A DNA stretch of 64,000 bases. Origin: JBDTSW01 sp963782605 (GTDB lineage: Bacteria > Actinomycetota > Thermoleophilia > Solirubrobacterales > 70-9). Under the pieces are notes generated by a model. That model was not told the DNA's origin and did not search any database. It saw nothing but the letters and a program-made list of their open reading frames with translations. Location of the stretch: assembly GCA_963782605.1 (NCBI GenBank), contig CAWAKK010000006.1, forward strand, positions 62,001 to 126,000, read 5' to 3'. Below are positions 51,468 to 59,466 of the stretch, piece by piece (the stretch's first letter is position 1; each line of letters starts with the position of its first letter). Position numbers and translations under genes: made by a program.

Positions 51468-52010
51468 GTGGCGTTTCGAGCAGGCAGGCATACGGTCGGC
51501 CGTGACGACGGAACGTTGCAGGTACGAACGTACCGGGAGGGCCTTGCGCAGAAGGTCGGCCACGACCTGATCATCGATGTCGGGCAGTGGGAGGCCACGG
51601 CTGAGGTCCGGGAGGATGGGACGCTCTCCGCTGTCCAACTTGTCGCGGACCCGCGCTCACTTCAGGTGCGCGAGGGGTTGCGTGGCGTTAAGCCACTTAC
51701 CGACAAGGACCGTGCCGACATCCGCAAGACCATCGACGAGACGATCCTGGGGGGACGGCCGATTGTCTTCCGCTCGACTGCGGTCGAGTCTGGAAACGGT
51801 GCACTGACCGTCCGCGGCGAACTCGAGCTCGCGGGTACGAGGCGGTCGGCGAGCTTCGAGCTCACCGCGGCGGTCGACGGCCGCGTCCGTGGGACGCTGC
51901 CCGTAACCCAGAGCGAATGGGGGATCAAGCCCTACCGGGCGATGATGGGCGCGCTCAAGGTGCGCGACACCATCGAAGTCATTCTCGACGTGCCACTACC
52001 GTCGAAGTAA
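51468..52010 (+). CDS. YceI family protein
   Basis: 180 aa. The YceI lipocalin-like barrel is seen as KVGHDLIIDVGQWEATAEV and LVADPRSLQVREG. Then ILGGRPIVFRSTAVESGNG, GELELAGTRRSASFEL and SEWGIKPYRAMMGALKVRDTIEV (in part) close the fold. Family members bind isoprenoids or amides in a central cavity. Unlike many YceI proteins it has no signal peptide, so it is probably cytosolic. It has its own leaderless-type promoter. Confidence 0.9.
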   Translation: MAFRAGRHTVGRDDGTLQVRTYREGLAQKVGHDLIIDVGQWEATAEVREDGTLSAVQLVADPRSLQVREGLRGVKPLTDKDRADIRKTIDETILGGRPIVFRSTAVESGNGALTVRGELELAGTRRSASFELTAAVDGRVRGTLPVTQSEWGIKPYRAMMGALKVRDTIEVILDVPLPSK

Positions 52011-52140
52011 TCACCTCCGTCCGGCTTTGCGCGTCAAGCAAGAGCCTCCCCGGTCCGCATAGCGCAACCCCCCTCGCTCGATTTGGGCACCGGAACAGGG
52101 CTGGTGCCCGACGGCAACGGCCCGGCCGCGGCGGGATACT

Positions 52141-53572
52141 GTGGGCGATGTCGCAGAAGGGAACCGCCTGAGCACCAGCGCTGCCGATGTGAAGCTCGAC
52201 GAGGCCGCACTGCGCGAGCTGGGAGACGCCTTTCGTGGCCAGCTGGTTCGGCCCGCGGATCGCAGCTACGACGAGCACCGCAAGGTCTGGAACGGGTCGA
52301 TCGATCGGTCCCCGGCGCTGATCGCGCGTTGCGCCGGCGTGGCGGACGTGATCGCAGCGGTCGGGTTCGCGAGGAACACCGGGCTCCCGCTCGCCGTCCG
52401 AAGCGGAGGTCACAGCTTCCCCGGACTGTCCGTCTGCGACGGCGGCGTCGTCATCGACCTGGCGCCGATGAAGGGGATCCGCGTCGACCCGGAGGCGCGC
52501 ACCGCGAGGGCGCAGGCTGGCGTGCTCTGGGGCGAGCTCGACCGCGAGACCCAGGCGTTCGGACTCGCGACGACGGGCGGGATCGTCACCCACACCGGTG
52601 TCGCGGGGCTCACGCTGGGCGGGGGAATCGGCTGGCTTCAGCGAAAGCACGGGCTGACGATCGACCAGCTCCTATCCGTCGACCTGGTCACAGCCGACGG
52701 CGAGCTCGTGAAGGCAAGCTCGAGCGAGAACCCCGACCTCTTCTGGGGCCTGCGCGGCGGCGGCGGAAACTTCGGGATCGTCACCGAGTTCGAGTTCCGT
52801 CTGCATCCCGTGGGCCCGATCGTCTTCGCCGGGCCGATCTTCTGGCCGATCAAGGAGGCGCCTGAGCTTCTGCGCTTCTACCGCGAGTGGAGCGCCGAGG
52901 CGCCGGACGAGCTGATGACGATCGTCGTCCAGCGCAAGGCGCCGCCGCTTCCTTTCGTCCCTCAAGAGCTTCACGGCAAGCCGGTCGTGAGCGTGGCGTG
53001 CTGCTACGCGGGACCCGTTGAGGAGGGGGAGGCGGTGGTGCGGCCGCTGAAGGAGTTCGGCCGCGCCGGTGCTCGATCTCTGTGAGCCCAAGCCCTACGT
53101 CGTCCATCAGGCGATGTTCGACGCATCCTTCCCGCACGACCGCTGGTACTACATGCGCGCGTGTGACGTGGTCGAGCTCAGTGACGAGGTCATCGACATC
53201 GCGGTGGACCATGCACGGCAGATCCGCTCACCGCTCACCACCTTCCCGATCTGGCAACTCGGAGGGGCGGTGGCGCGTGTGGCTGACGACCAGACAGCCT
53301 TCAACGGCCGCGGCGCCGGGCACACCTTCAACATCACGGCCATGACCGCGACGGCGGATGGCTTCGACGAGGAACGGGACTGGGTCAGGAACTTCTGGTC
53401 AGCGCTCGAGACTCACCACACGAGCGTCTACGTCAACTTCCTCATGGACGAGGGCCAGGAGCGGGTCCGCGAGGCCTACGGATCCGACAAGTACGATCGC
53501 CTGCAGGCGCTGAAGCGCAAGTACGACCCCGCCAACCTCTTCCGCCTCAACCAGAACATCCCGCCGGGCTAG
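52141..53572 (+). pseudogene. FAD-linked oxidase (BBE-type flavoprotein), broken by a one-base frameshift
   Basis: The frame from GTG 52141 encodes the FAD_binding_4 domain: AVRSGGHSFPGLSV with the His that covalently binds FAD, and GVAGLTLGGGIGWLQRKHGL with Thr-Gly where bicovalent enzymes have Cys. It stops near 53085. The second frame from about 53069 (VLDLCEPKPYVVHQAMFD) continues the substrate domain and ends with KYDRLQALKRKYDPANLFRLNQNI, the BBE C-terminus. Removing one base near 53064-53068 gives 476 aa. Family members oxidise sugars, alcohols or alkaloids. Confidence 0.88.
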
Positions 53573-53590
53573 AGCTCGTCCGAGGAGGAG

Positions 53591-53636
53591 TGGAGCTAGC
53601 CGGACTCGAATCGCGGCCTCCTGGGTGCGATGCAGG
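53591..53636 (-). repeat. tRNA-Ala 3'-half fragment (degenerate copy 2)
   Basis: The minus strand reads CTGCATCGCACCCAGGAGGC, then a mutated T arm, then CCGGC-TAGCTCC-A, resembling the anticodon and 3' half of the tRNA-Ala at 56370-56442. It shares CCGGC in the T stem with the fragment at 37108 rather than the CCCCC of the intact gene. The 5' half of the tRNA is absent. Confidence 0.55.
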
Positions 53637-53699
53637 GTGACTTCGAATCCGCGCTGTCGCTCCCATGTGGAGACGAGAAGCCCGGGTCCGCGGCTGGAC

Positions 53700-54584
53700 C
53701 TACCCGTCGCCCTTCCGCGCGACCACGAGCAGGTACTCGTAGGCGTATTCCGCCGGACCCCCGGGCACGCCTTGGTTTGAACGCGTAGCGAAGTCCAGGA
53801 AGTCGCGGTCGAGCGCTGCCGTGCGGTCGGGATCGTCGGCAAGGCTCGCGTATGTCGCGACCACGGGCCCGAACGTCTGCCTGAAGAACTCGCAGTAATC
53901 GGGCGGACTGCCAACCCGTTCGACGTATTCGCCGCGCGTCATCTCCAGCAAGGCGAGTCGGTCGCCGAACAGCCCCCGCACGTGTTCCTCGCTGCCCCAA
54001 AGCGGCGGCGGCATCGCTCCCGCTGGGGGTGGGGGCATGTAGGGGGCCAGCGCGCCGAAGAAGTCGGAGATCAGGCCCTCCGGGGTGAAGTTGAGCATGC
54101 CGATCGTGCCCCCTGGCCGGCATACGCGCAGCATCTCGTCGGCGACCGCTTGATGGTTGGGGGCGAAGATCGCGCCGAACGACGACGTGACGACGTCGAA
54201 CTCGCCAGCGGCGAAGGGGAGAGCCTCGGCGTCGGCCTCGACCCACTCGAGCTCGACGTTCTGTGCATCAGCCTCGCGGCGCCCGGCGTCGAAGTTCTCG
54301 GGCGTGAGGTCGGAAGCCACGACGTCGGCCCCTGCCTGGGCCGCGCGTATCGCCGTGTTCCCGGTGCCCGCGGCGACATCCAGTACACGTTGACCCCGCG
54401 AGATTCCGCACGCCTCGATGAGCACTGGCCCGACCTCCCATACCGTCGCCTTAGCGAACCGGTGGTAGTCGCCGAGCGCCCATGCCTGTCGTGCGGCCGC
54501 CTTGACCTGGCGATCCGCATCCGCGTTCACCTTCGTCTCCGTCGCTTGATCCGCGGCATGCTGATCCTCGCGTGCACTTGCCAT
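53700..54584 (-). CDS. Class I SAM-dependent methyltransferase (UbiE/MenG-like)
   Basis: 294 aa from ATG 54584 (another ATG is nine bases upstream; longer frames are rejected). The SAM site is VLDVAAGTGNTAIRAAQAGA (motif I), then VVASDLTPENF and ADAEALPFAAGEFDVVTSSFG (post-I to motif II, in part). CRPGGTIGMLNFTPEG follows. The C-terminal part is unrelated to ubiquinone enzymes and probably binds a small substrate. It follows the VOC gene at 92 bases in the same direction. Confidence 0.9.
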   Translation of the reverse strand: MASAREDQHAADQATETKVNADADRQVKAAARQAWALGDYHRFAKATVWEVGPVLIEACGISRGQRVLDVAAGTGNTAIRAAQAGADVVASDLTPENFDAGRREADAQNVELEWVEADAEALPFAAGEFDVVTSSFGAIFAPNHQAVADEMLRVCRPGGTIGMLNFTPEGLISDFFGALAPYMPPPPAGAMPPPLWGSEEHVRGLFGDRLALLEMTRGEYVERVGSPPDYCEFFRQTFGPVVATYASLADDPDRTAALDRDFLDFATRSNQGVPGGPAEYAYEYLLVVARKGDG

Positions 54585-54676
54585 CTCGCGCATTCTCACA
54601 CGCACCCGAGAAGCAGGAGCCTCGGCGGCACGGCTCCTCCATTCACGCGGGAGCAGAAGCTCGCCGAGGGCTGTCC

Positions 54677-55093
54677 TCAGTCGTGGAACTCGGGCGCGAA
54701 CGAGATCCCGATGATCGAGCCTTCCGATTGAAGCCGAGCGACCGTCTGGCCCCACGGCTCCTTGCGCCGGTCGTGCAGCAGGCTAAATCCAAGTTGCTGT
54801 AACTCCTCGGCGGCTGACTGAACGGCATCCGCGTCGCTCACCTCGAACTCGAGGCTCATTTGCGGGACGACGTGATCCGCGGGCCAGTTCGGTGTGCCGA
54901 AGCACGCCTGGGCGGCTTCCGACAGCGGCCACACTCCGAAGTGCTTGATCCCGTCGATCTGCTCGCTGTGGAAGTACTCGCTGCCGGGACCCGCCTCGAC
55001 GAGCGGGAGGCCCAGGGCATCCACGAAGAGCTTGCGGCTCTTCTCCGGATCCGGCGTGATCACAGCGATGCTGGCCACAAAGCGGATGTCCAT
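54677..55093 (-). CDS. VOC superfamily (glyoxalase/dioxygenase-like) protein
   Basis: 138 aa, two beta-alpha-beta-beta-beta modules: RFVASIAVITPDPEKSRKLF and LSLEFEVSDADAVQSAAEEL-like SLEFEVSDADAVQSAAEEL. The end WGQTVARLQSEGSIIGISFAP gives the final metal-site Glu region. Members include glyoxalases, resistance proteins and extradiol dioxygenases, so the substrate is open. TACACT ends six bases before the ATG without a ribosome-binding site. Confidence 0.88.
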   Translation of the reverse strand: MDIRFVASIAVITPDPEKSRKLFVDALGLPLVEAGPGSEYFHSEQIDGIKHFGVWPLSEAAQACFGTPNWPADHVVPQMSLEFEVSDADAVQSAAEELQQLGFSLLHDRRKEPWGQTVARLQSEGSIIGISFAPEFHD

Positions 55094-55099
55094 GCCCGC

Positions 55100-55105
55100 A
55101 GTGTA
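55100..55105 (-). promoter_or_regulatory. Candidate -10 box (TACACT) for the VOC gene
   Basis: Minus-strand TACACT is six bases before ATG 55093. No Shine-Dalgarno sequence is present, and the -35 region is not convincing. Confidence 0.45.
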
Positions 55106-55210
55106 TGACCGCGCCGTCTCGCTGGCTTGAACGAAACCGTGGTACCGCTGCGCCTAGCGCGAAATGGGGCCGGGAAAGGGGAGACGGCATGCTCGGCCGA
55201 TACGAATCGG

Positions 55211-56197
55211 CTAGGCACCCGTCCCGACGTTGAGCACGACCTTGCCCGCGACGCCCCCGCCGTGCATGAAGCGGATTGCCTCGGCGGCCTCGGCGAGCGG
55301 GAAGGTGCGGGCGACGACCGGCGTCACCTCGCCCGCCTCGATCCGCTCCCGCAGCGCCTCTAGGTCCTCGGCGCACTCCTCGTAGACCACCGGCCGAAGC
55401 CGCTGGCCGACGAACAACGAGAGCAGGGGCCCGCGGAGGATCTGGCGCCCGAAGCCGCCGGTCCACCGCCCACCGCCTTCGCCGCCGACGATCACGAGGG
55501 TCCCCCGCGGGGTTAGCGCGCGGCGAAGGTGCGAGAGCGAGCGGCGGCCCGCGGTGTCGACGACCAGGTCGAACTGGCGCCGGCCGTCGGCGAAATCCTC
55601 GCGGGTGTAGTCGATCGTCTCGTCGGCGCCGATCGACCGGACGAGCTCCGCTTTACTGCCGCTGCAGACGCCGGTGACGTGGGCGCCAAAGGCCTTCGCC
55701 AGCTGGACGGCGAATGTCCCGACGCCGCCGCCGGCGCCGATGATCAGCGCTTGTTGTCCGGCCTCGAGCTCGCCCCTGTCGCGGAGGCTGTGAAGTGCGG
55801 TGCCGCCCGAGACCGGGACGGCGGCCGCCTGCTCGAAGCTCACGTTCGACGGCCTCGGCGCCAGGCGGTCCTCGCGGACGGGCGCGTACTCGGCGAACGA
55901 GCCCTCGCAGACGCCGAACACCTCGTCGCCTGGCCGAAATCGGGTCACGGCTGCGCCGACCGCCTCGACCCTTCCCGCGACCTCGGTGCCGCGCACGCGG
56001 AGCTTCGGCGCCCGCAATCCGAAACCCATGATTCGCACCATGTACGGAAGCCCGCTCATCAGGTGCCAGACGCCCTGGTCGACGCCCGCCGCCTCGACGG
56101 CGACGAGCACTTGGTCATCGGCGATCGCTGGCTTCTCGATCTCCCGCAGCGCGAGCACCTCGGTCCCGCCATAGGTGTCCTGGACGATTGCCTTCAC
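55211..56197 (-). CDS. Zinc-independent MDR dehydrogenase (quinone oxidoreductase-like)
   Basis: 328 aa from GTG 56197; the frame continues upstream but homology begins here (VKAIVQDTYGGTEVLALREI). GroES-like half: VRGTEVAGRVEAVGAAVTRF and PGDEVFG. Rossmann half: LIIGAGGGVGTFAVQLAKAFG (in part) with the AxxGxG-type motif, then VTGVCSGSKAELVRSIGADE. Typical zinc-binding Cys/His residues are missing, as in QOR/zeta-crystallin-like reductases. It should reduce quinones or enones with NADPH. It stands alone. Confidence 0.92.
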   Translation of the reverse strand: MKAIVQDTYGGTEVLALREIEKPAIADDQVLVAVEAAGVDQGVWHLMSGLPYMVRIMGFGLRAPKLRVRGTEVAGRVEAVGAAVTRFRPGDEVFGVCEGSFAEYAPVREDRLAPRPSNVSFEQAAAVPVSGGTALHSLRDRGELEAGQQALIIGAGGGVGTFAVQLAKAFGAHVTGVCSGSKAELVRSIGADETIDYTREDFADGRRQFDLVVDTAGRRSLSHLRRALTPRGTLVIVGGEGGGRWTGGFGRQILRGPLLSLFVGQRLRPVVYEECAEDLEALRERIEAGEVTPVVARTFPLAEAAEAIRFMHGGGVAGKVVLNVGTGA

Positions 56198-56369
56198 CGA
56201 CCCGGCAAGCTTCCACAAACGGGTCGACGGCGCGCTCCGGTTAGGCTGGCCCCGCGATGAGCAAGGTTCGAGGACAAGGCGCTCAATGGGCACCAGTAGA
56301 GGCTAGAGTCCGGCAAGTCCAGCCCTGATAAGAGCGAGAGATCCGCACAAGTGCAGGGCTTTTCGGAGA

Positions 56370-56442
56370 TGGAGCTAGGGGGACTCGAACCCCCGACCTC
56401 CTGGGTGCGATCCAGGCGCTCTTCCAACTGAGCTATAGCCCC
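56370..56442 (-). tRNA. tRNA-Ala (anticodon CGC)
   Basis: The minus strand folds into a standard 73-nt cloverleaf: acceptor GGGGCTA/TAGCTCC, D stem GCTC/GAGC, anticodon stem CCTGG/CCAGG with loop ATCGCAC giving CGC, T arm GGGGG-TTCGAGT-CCCCC, discriminator A. CCA is not encoded. It lies in a 313-base gap (56198-56510) that otherwise shows no feature. Two degenerate copies of its 3' half lie at 53591 and 37108. Confidence 0.95.
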
Positions 56443-56510
56443 TCGATTGGCCCCGGGAGGCCCGTTCCCGGCGCCGCGGCGAAGGATAGCCGTGGGCGTG
56501 CGACCTACGT

Positions 56511-58448
56511 ATGCAGGAAGAATCGGCGTGGTTCAGCCGCCGCCGATCTAAGCTCCCGTGGTCAGTGAGCTTTCGCGGCCGCCTGACGCTGTTCTTCTTG
56601 CTGATCGTCGTCCTGCCGATGGTCGTGATTGGCGTGCTCGCTTCCCGCACTGCGGAAGACGCTTCGAGCGGAAAGGCGGACGCCCGGCTCTTCGGTGGGC
56701 TTGAGACGGCGACCGCGCTGTATGAGGACCTCACGGCCCAAGCCGTAAAGACCGCTGAGCAGATCGGATCGGACACACGGCTGGGAGCGGCGATTCGCTC
56801 GGGGGATGGAGCCGCTGCGACCGCTGCGGCCGATCGACTTGCCACCGACCATGGCGCGGTCGCGCTGGAGCTGACCACCGGCGAGGGCGAGGAGCTCGCG
56901 AGCGTCGGGCAGGGCGAGCCGTTTGCGCCAGCCCTGATCGAGATCGACGACAACGGCGAGGTCGCTGCCAGCCTGACGGTCTCGGTCTCCTCCTCTCAGG
57001 ACTACATCGACGAGGTCGAGCGCCTCACCGGACGCGAGGCGGCCGTCTACTCGGACGGCCAGACGCAGGTGGAGCTCGAGGATGGCGAAAGCGTTGAGAT
57101 TCCTGCCAGCGGAGGTGCGGACGTCACCGCGGACGGCCGCGAATGGCGAGTCTTGACCGGCGAGCTTCCCGGCGGCGAGGGCCAGCGGATCGCGCTCTTC
57201 GGCCCGCCCGCCGAGGCCGGGTTCTTCGAGTCGAGCCCGACGGTGATCGCAGTGCTCGCCGCTGTCCTCGGGATCGCGCTCCTGATGGTGTGGTACCTGC
57301 GGCGCCACCTCTCGCGGCAGGTCGCGGTGATGCTCGCGGCCGCCAAGCGCATCGGCGCCGGCGACTTCACCGAGGACGTGCCCGTCATCGGTGGCGAGCG
57401 CGACGAGATGGCCGGGCTGGCCATCGAGTTCAACAAGATGACCTACCGGCTGGTCGAGCAGATGGAGCAGCTGCGCCGTCAGCAGATCGAGATCGACCGT
57501 TCGATCCGCCGCATCGGTGACGCGGTCGCCTCGGGGCTTGACCGCCAGGGGATCCTGAGCGTGCTGGCGGAGACCGCCGTATCCGCCTGCGGCGCGGAGT
57601 ATGGGCTGATAGCGCTCACCGGTCGCGAGGGCGCCGAGGCCCGCTCGGGAAAGGCGAGTGGGCCGATGCAGGACGCGATGCTTGCTGCGGAAGCGGAGGC
57701 CGACCGCACCGACGAGGCGATCTCGCGCGACGTGGAGGGGGCGCACGCGCTCTCGGCACCGCTGCGGCGCATAAACGATCCCGGCCGCAACCTCGGCCTC
57801 ATGACCATCGCCCGCTCGCAAAGCTCGTTCACTCCCGGCGAGCGCGACGTCTTCCTCTACCTGATCGGCCAGGCCGCGGCCTCGATCGAGAACGTGGCCC
57901 TCCACGAGCTCGTGAGCGAGCAGGCAGTCACCGACGCGCTCACCGGGCTCTCAAACAACCGCGCCTTCCGCGAGGCTGCCGAGAGGGAGGCAAGCCGCGC
58001 GGCTCGATTCGGACATCCGCTCTCCCTCGTGATGCTCGACGTCGACAACTTCAAGCGGGTCAACGACACCCACGGCCACGTCCAGGGAGACGAGGTGCTG
58101 CGAAGGATCGGGCGGATCCTCGCCGAGGTCTCGCGCGAGATCGATGAGCCGGCCCGCTACGGCGGTGAGGAGTTCGCCGTTGCCCTGCCCGAAACGGATC
58201 CCGAGGGCGCCGCCGAGCTCGCCGAGCGCATCCGCGAGCGGATCGAGGCCGAGCCGGTTCCGTTCCCGGGTCGAGACGAGGTCCTCCACGTGACCGCGAG
58301 CCTGGGGGTGGCCACCATGTACGGCTCTGCCACCGACGTGGCGTCGCTCATCGCCGCCGCTGACGCGGCCCTCTATGCGGCCAAGCGCGGCGGCAAGAAT
58401 CGTGTGGAGCTGGCGCCGGCAGGGACGCGCGCCGAAGCGGCGAAGTGA
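56511..58448 (+). CDS. Membrane diguanylate cyclase: extracytoplasmic sensor, HAMP, GAF, GGDEF
   Basis: 645 aa. An N-terminal helix (about residues 24-42), an extracytoplasmic sensor of about 190 residues, a second helix (VIAVLAAVLGIALLMVWYL, near 245-263) and a HAMP segment are followed by a GAF domain (about 350-460). The GGDEF domain has LVMLDVDNFKRVNDTHGH and the active site ARYGGEEFAVALP. The inhibitory I-site RxxD (REID) lies exactly five residues before GGEEF, so product inhibition is likely. It makes c-di-GMP from GTP in response to an external signal. A hairpin follows the stop. Confidence 0.95.
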   Translation: MQEESAWFSRRRSKLPWSVSFRGRLTLFFLLIVVLPMVVIGVLASRTAEDASSGKADARLFGGLETATALYEDLTAQAVKTAEQIGSDTRLGAAIRSGDGAAATAAADRLATDHGAVALELTTGEGEELASVGQGEPFAPALIEIDDNGEVAASLTVSVSSSQDYIDEVERLTGREAAVYSDGQTQVELEDGESVEIPASGGADVTADGREWRVLTGELPGGEGQRIALFGPPAEAGFFESSPTVIAVLAAVLGIALLMVWYLRRHLSRQVAVMLAAAKRIGAGDFTEDVPVIGGERDEMAGLAIEFNKMTYRLVEQMEQLRRQQIEIDRSIRRIGDAVASGLDRQGILSVLAETAVSACGAEYGLIALTGREGAEARSGKASGPMQDAMLAAEAEADRTDEAISRDVEGAHALSAPLRRINDPGRNLGLMTIARSQSSFTPGERDVFLYLIGQAAASIENVALHELVSEQAVTDALTGLSNNRAFREAAEREASRAARFGHPLSLVMLDVDNFKRVNDTHGHVQGDEVLRRIGRILAEVSREIDEPARYGGEEFAVALPETDPEGAAELAERIRERIEAEPVPFPGRDEVLHVTASLGVATMYGSATDVASLIAAADAALYAAKRGGKNRVELAPAGTRAEAAK

Positions 58449-58474
58449 GCCTGGAAGCGGCATTGCGCCCAGGC

Positions 58475-58496
58475 GGGCGGCTCCTTCGAGCCGCCC
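58475..58496 (+). terminator. Hairpin after the diguanylate cyclase gene
   Basis: GGGCGGCTC-CTTC-GAGCCGCCC is a perfect 9-bp stem with a four-base loop. No U tract follows. A TAGTCT -10-like box at 58505-58510 suggests a new transcript for the next gene. Confidence 0.55.
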
Positions 58497-58529
58497 GAGG
58501 CGGGTAGTCTTGGGGCCGGTTCGAGCGCC

Positions 58530-59459
58530 ATGGGAATTCTCGACGACGCGATTCGACAGCACCTCGACTTAAAGCGCCAGCATGGCGCGGATGACTCCGA
58601 GGTAAAGCAACTCGAAGACGAGGCTTTCGGGCCGCCGACGCGGCCCGGTGAGCCTGACTTTCCCGAGTCTCAGGACCAGCCTATTGTCGGAGATGCGACG
58701 GATGCGGGCGCCCAGGCGTCGGCCGGCGAGGACCGCTCCGAGGATGCGACGGCGCTCTTGGATCCCTCCCCGCCGGCGACTGAGGAGCCCACGGCTCCAG
58801 CGCCGGTAGAACAGTCCGCGCAACCGGCGACCGAAGAGCCGATGGCTCCAGCGTCTCCCGCCGAGACCACCTTCGAGGCGTCCGAGCAACCGTCTCTCGA
58901 GCCCGAGGCGGTCGAGCAGGCGCCCGTCGATCCGGTCGCCGAGGACTCGCCGGCTCCCGACGGCGGAGGCTTCTACGACCAGGCGAGCGAGGCGGGTGAG
59001 GCCGAGCCGTCAGCCGAGCCCGAGGCACCGCCGCCGAGCGAGCCGGAGGCAGAGCTGCCCGCTGAGCCGGCGCAGCCCATCTCCGAGGAGCATCCGATCG
59101 AGCTGCTCGAAACCGAGGAGCACCCGATGGAGGAGCTGCTCGCGGACGAGGCAGGCGTGGACTTGGACGAGGCACGCCCGGCCGCACCTGGGCCGCCCGC
59201 CACGGACGAGCAGCCCCTGGCGCCGGACACAGATGAGGAGGCACCGCCGCCCGTCACCGACGAGGAGCCTTTGGCCCCGGCCACCGACGAGGACGAGCTC
59301 CTGCCGCCGGAGACCGGTGAGGAGCCGCTCGAGGAGAGTGGCGAGACCGACGCGGAGAGCGAGGACGTCTTGGAGGAAACGCCGGAGTTCCTGCGCGATC
59401 AGCCTGAGGACGACGAGCTCTGGTTCGAGCAGGGCGAGCCGAAGGACTTCGACTTCTGA
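58530..59459 (+). CDS. Acidic Pro/Glu/Ala-rich repeat protein, possible cytoplasmic scaffold
   Basis: 309 aa, strongly acidic. The N-terminal 35 residues (MGILDDAIRQHLDLKRQHGA and following EDEAFG) and the last 25 (TPEFLRDQPEDDELWFEQGE) look like short conserved helical motifs. The 240 residues between are low-complexity, with repeats of the type ATEEPxAPA and TDEEPLAPx. I associate this N-terminal motif with hypothetical Thermoleophilia proteins. There is no signal peptide or helix, so it is probably a disordered cytoplasmic linker with sticky ends. Function unknown. Confidence 0.75.
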   Translation: MGILDDAIRQHLDLKRQHGADDSEVKQLEDEAFGPPTRPGEPDFPESQDQPIVGDATDAGAQASAGEDRSEDATALLDPSPPATEEPTAPAPVEQSAQPATEEPMAPASPAETTFEASEQPSLEPEAVEQAPVDPVAEDSPAPDGGGFYDQASEAGEAEPSAEPEAPPPSEPEAELPAEPAQPISEEHPIELLETEEHPMEELLADEAGVDLDEARPAAPGPPATDEQPLAPDTDEEAPPPVTDEEPLAPATDEDELLPPETGEEPLEESGETDAESEDVLEETPEFLRDQPEDDELWFEQGEPKDFDF

Positions 59460-59466
59460 TTCCGTC

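Noticed and set aside
37108..56442. Complete integrative element or prophage between tRNA fragments
   Set aside because: No integrase, excisionase, phage or conjugation gene is present; only the footprint is suggestive.
59199..59345. DNA repeats suspected as CRISPR-like or minisatellite
   Set aside because: They are in-frame codon repeats of the TDEEPLAP protein repeat, irregular in length, without spacers.
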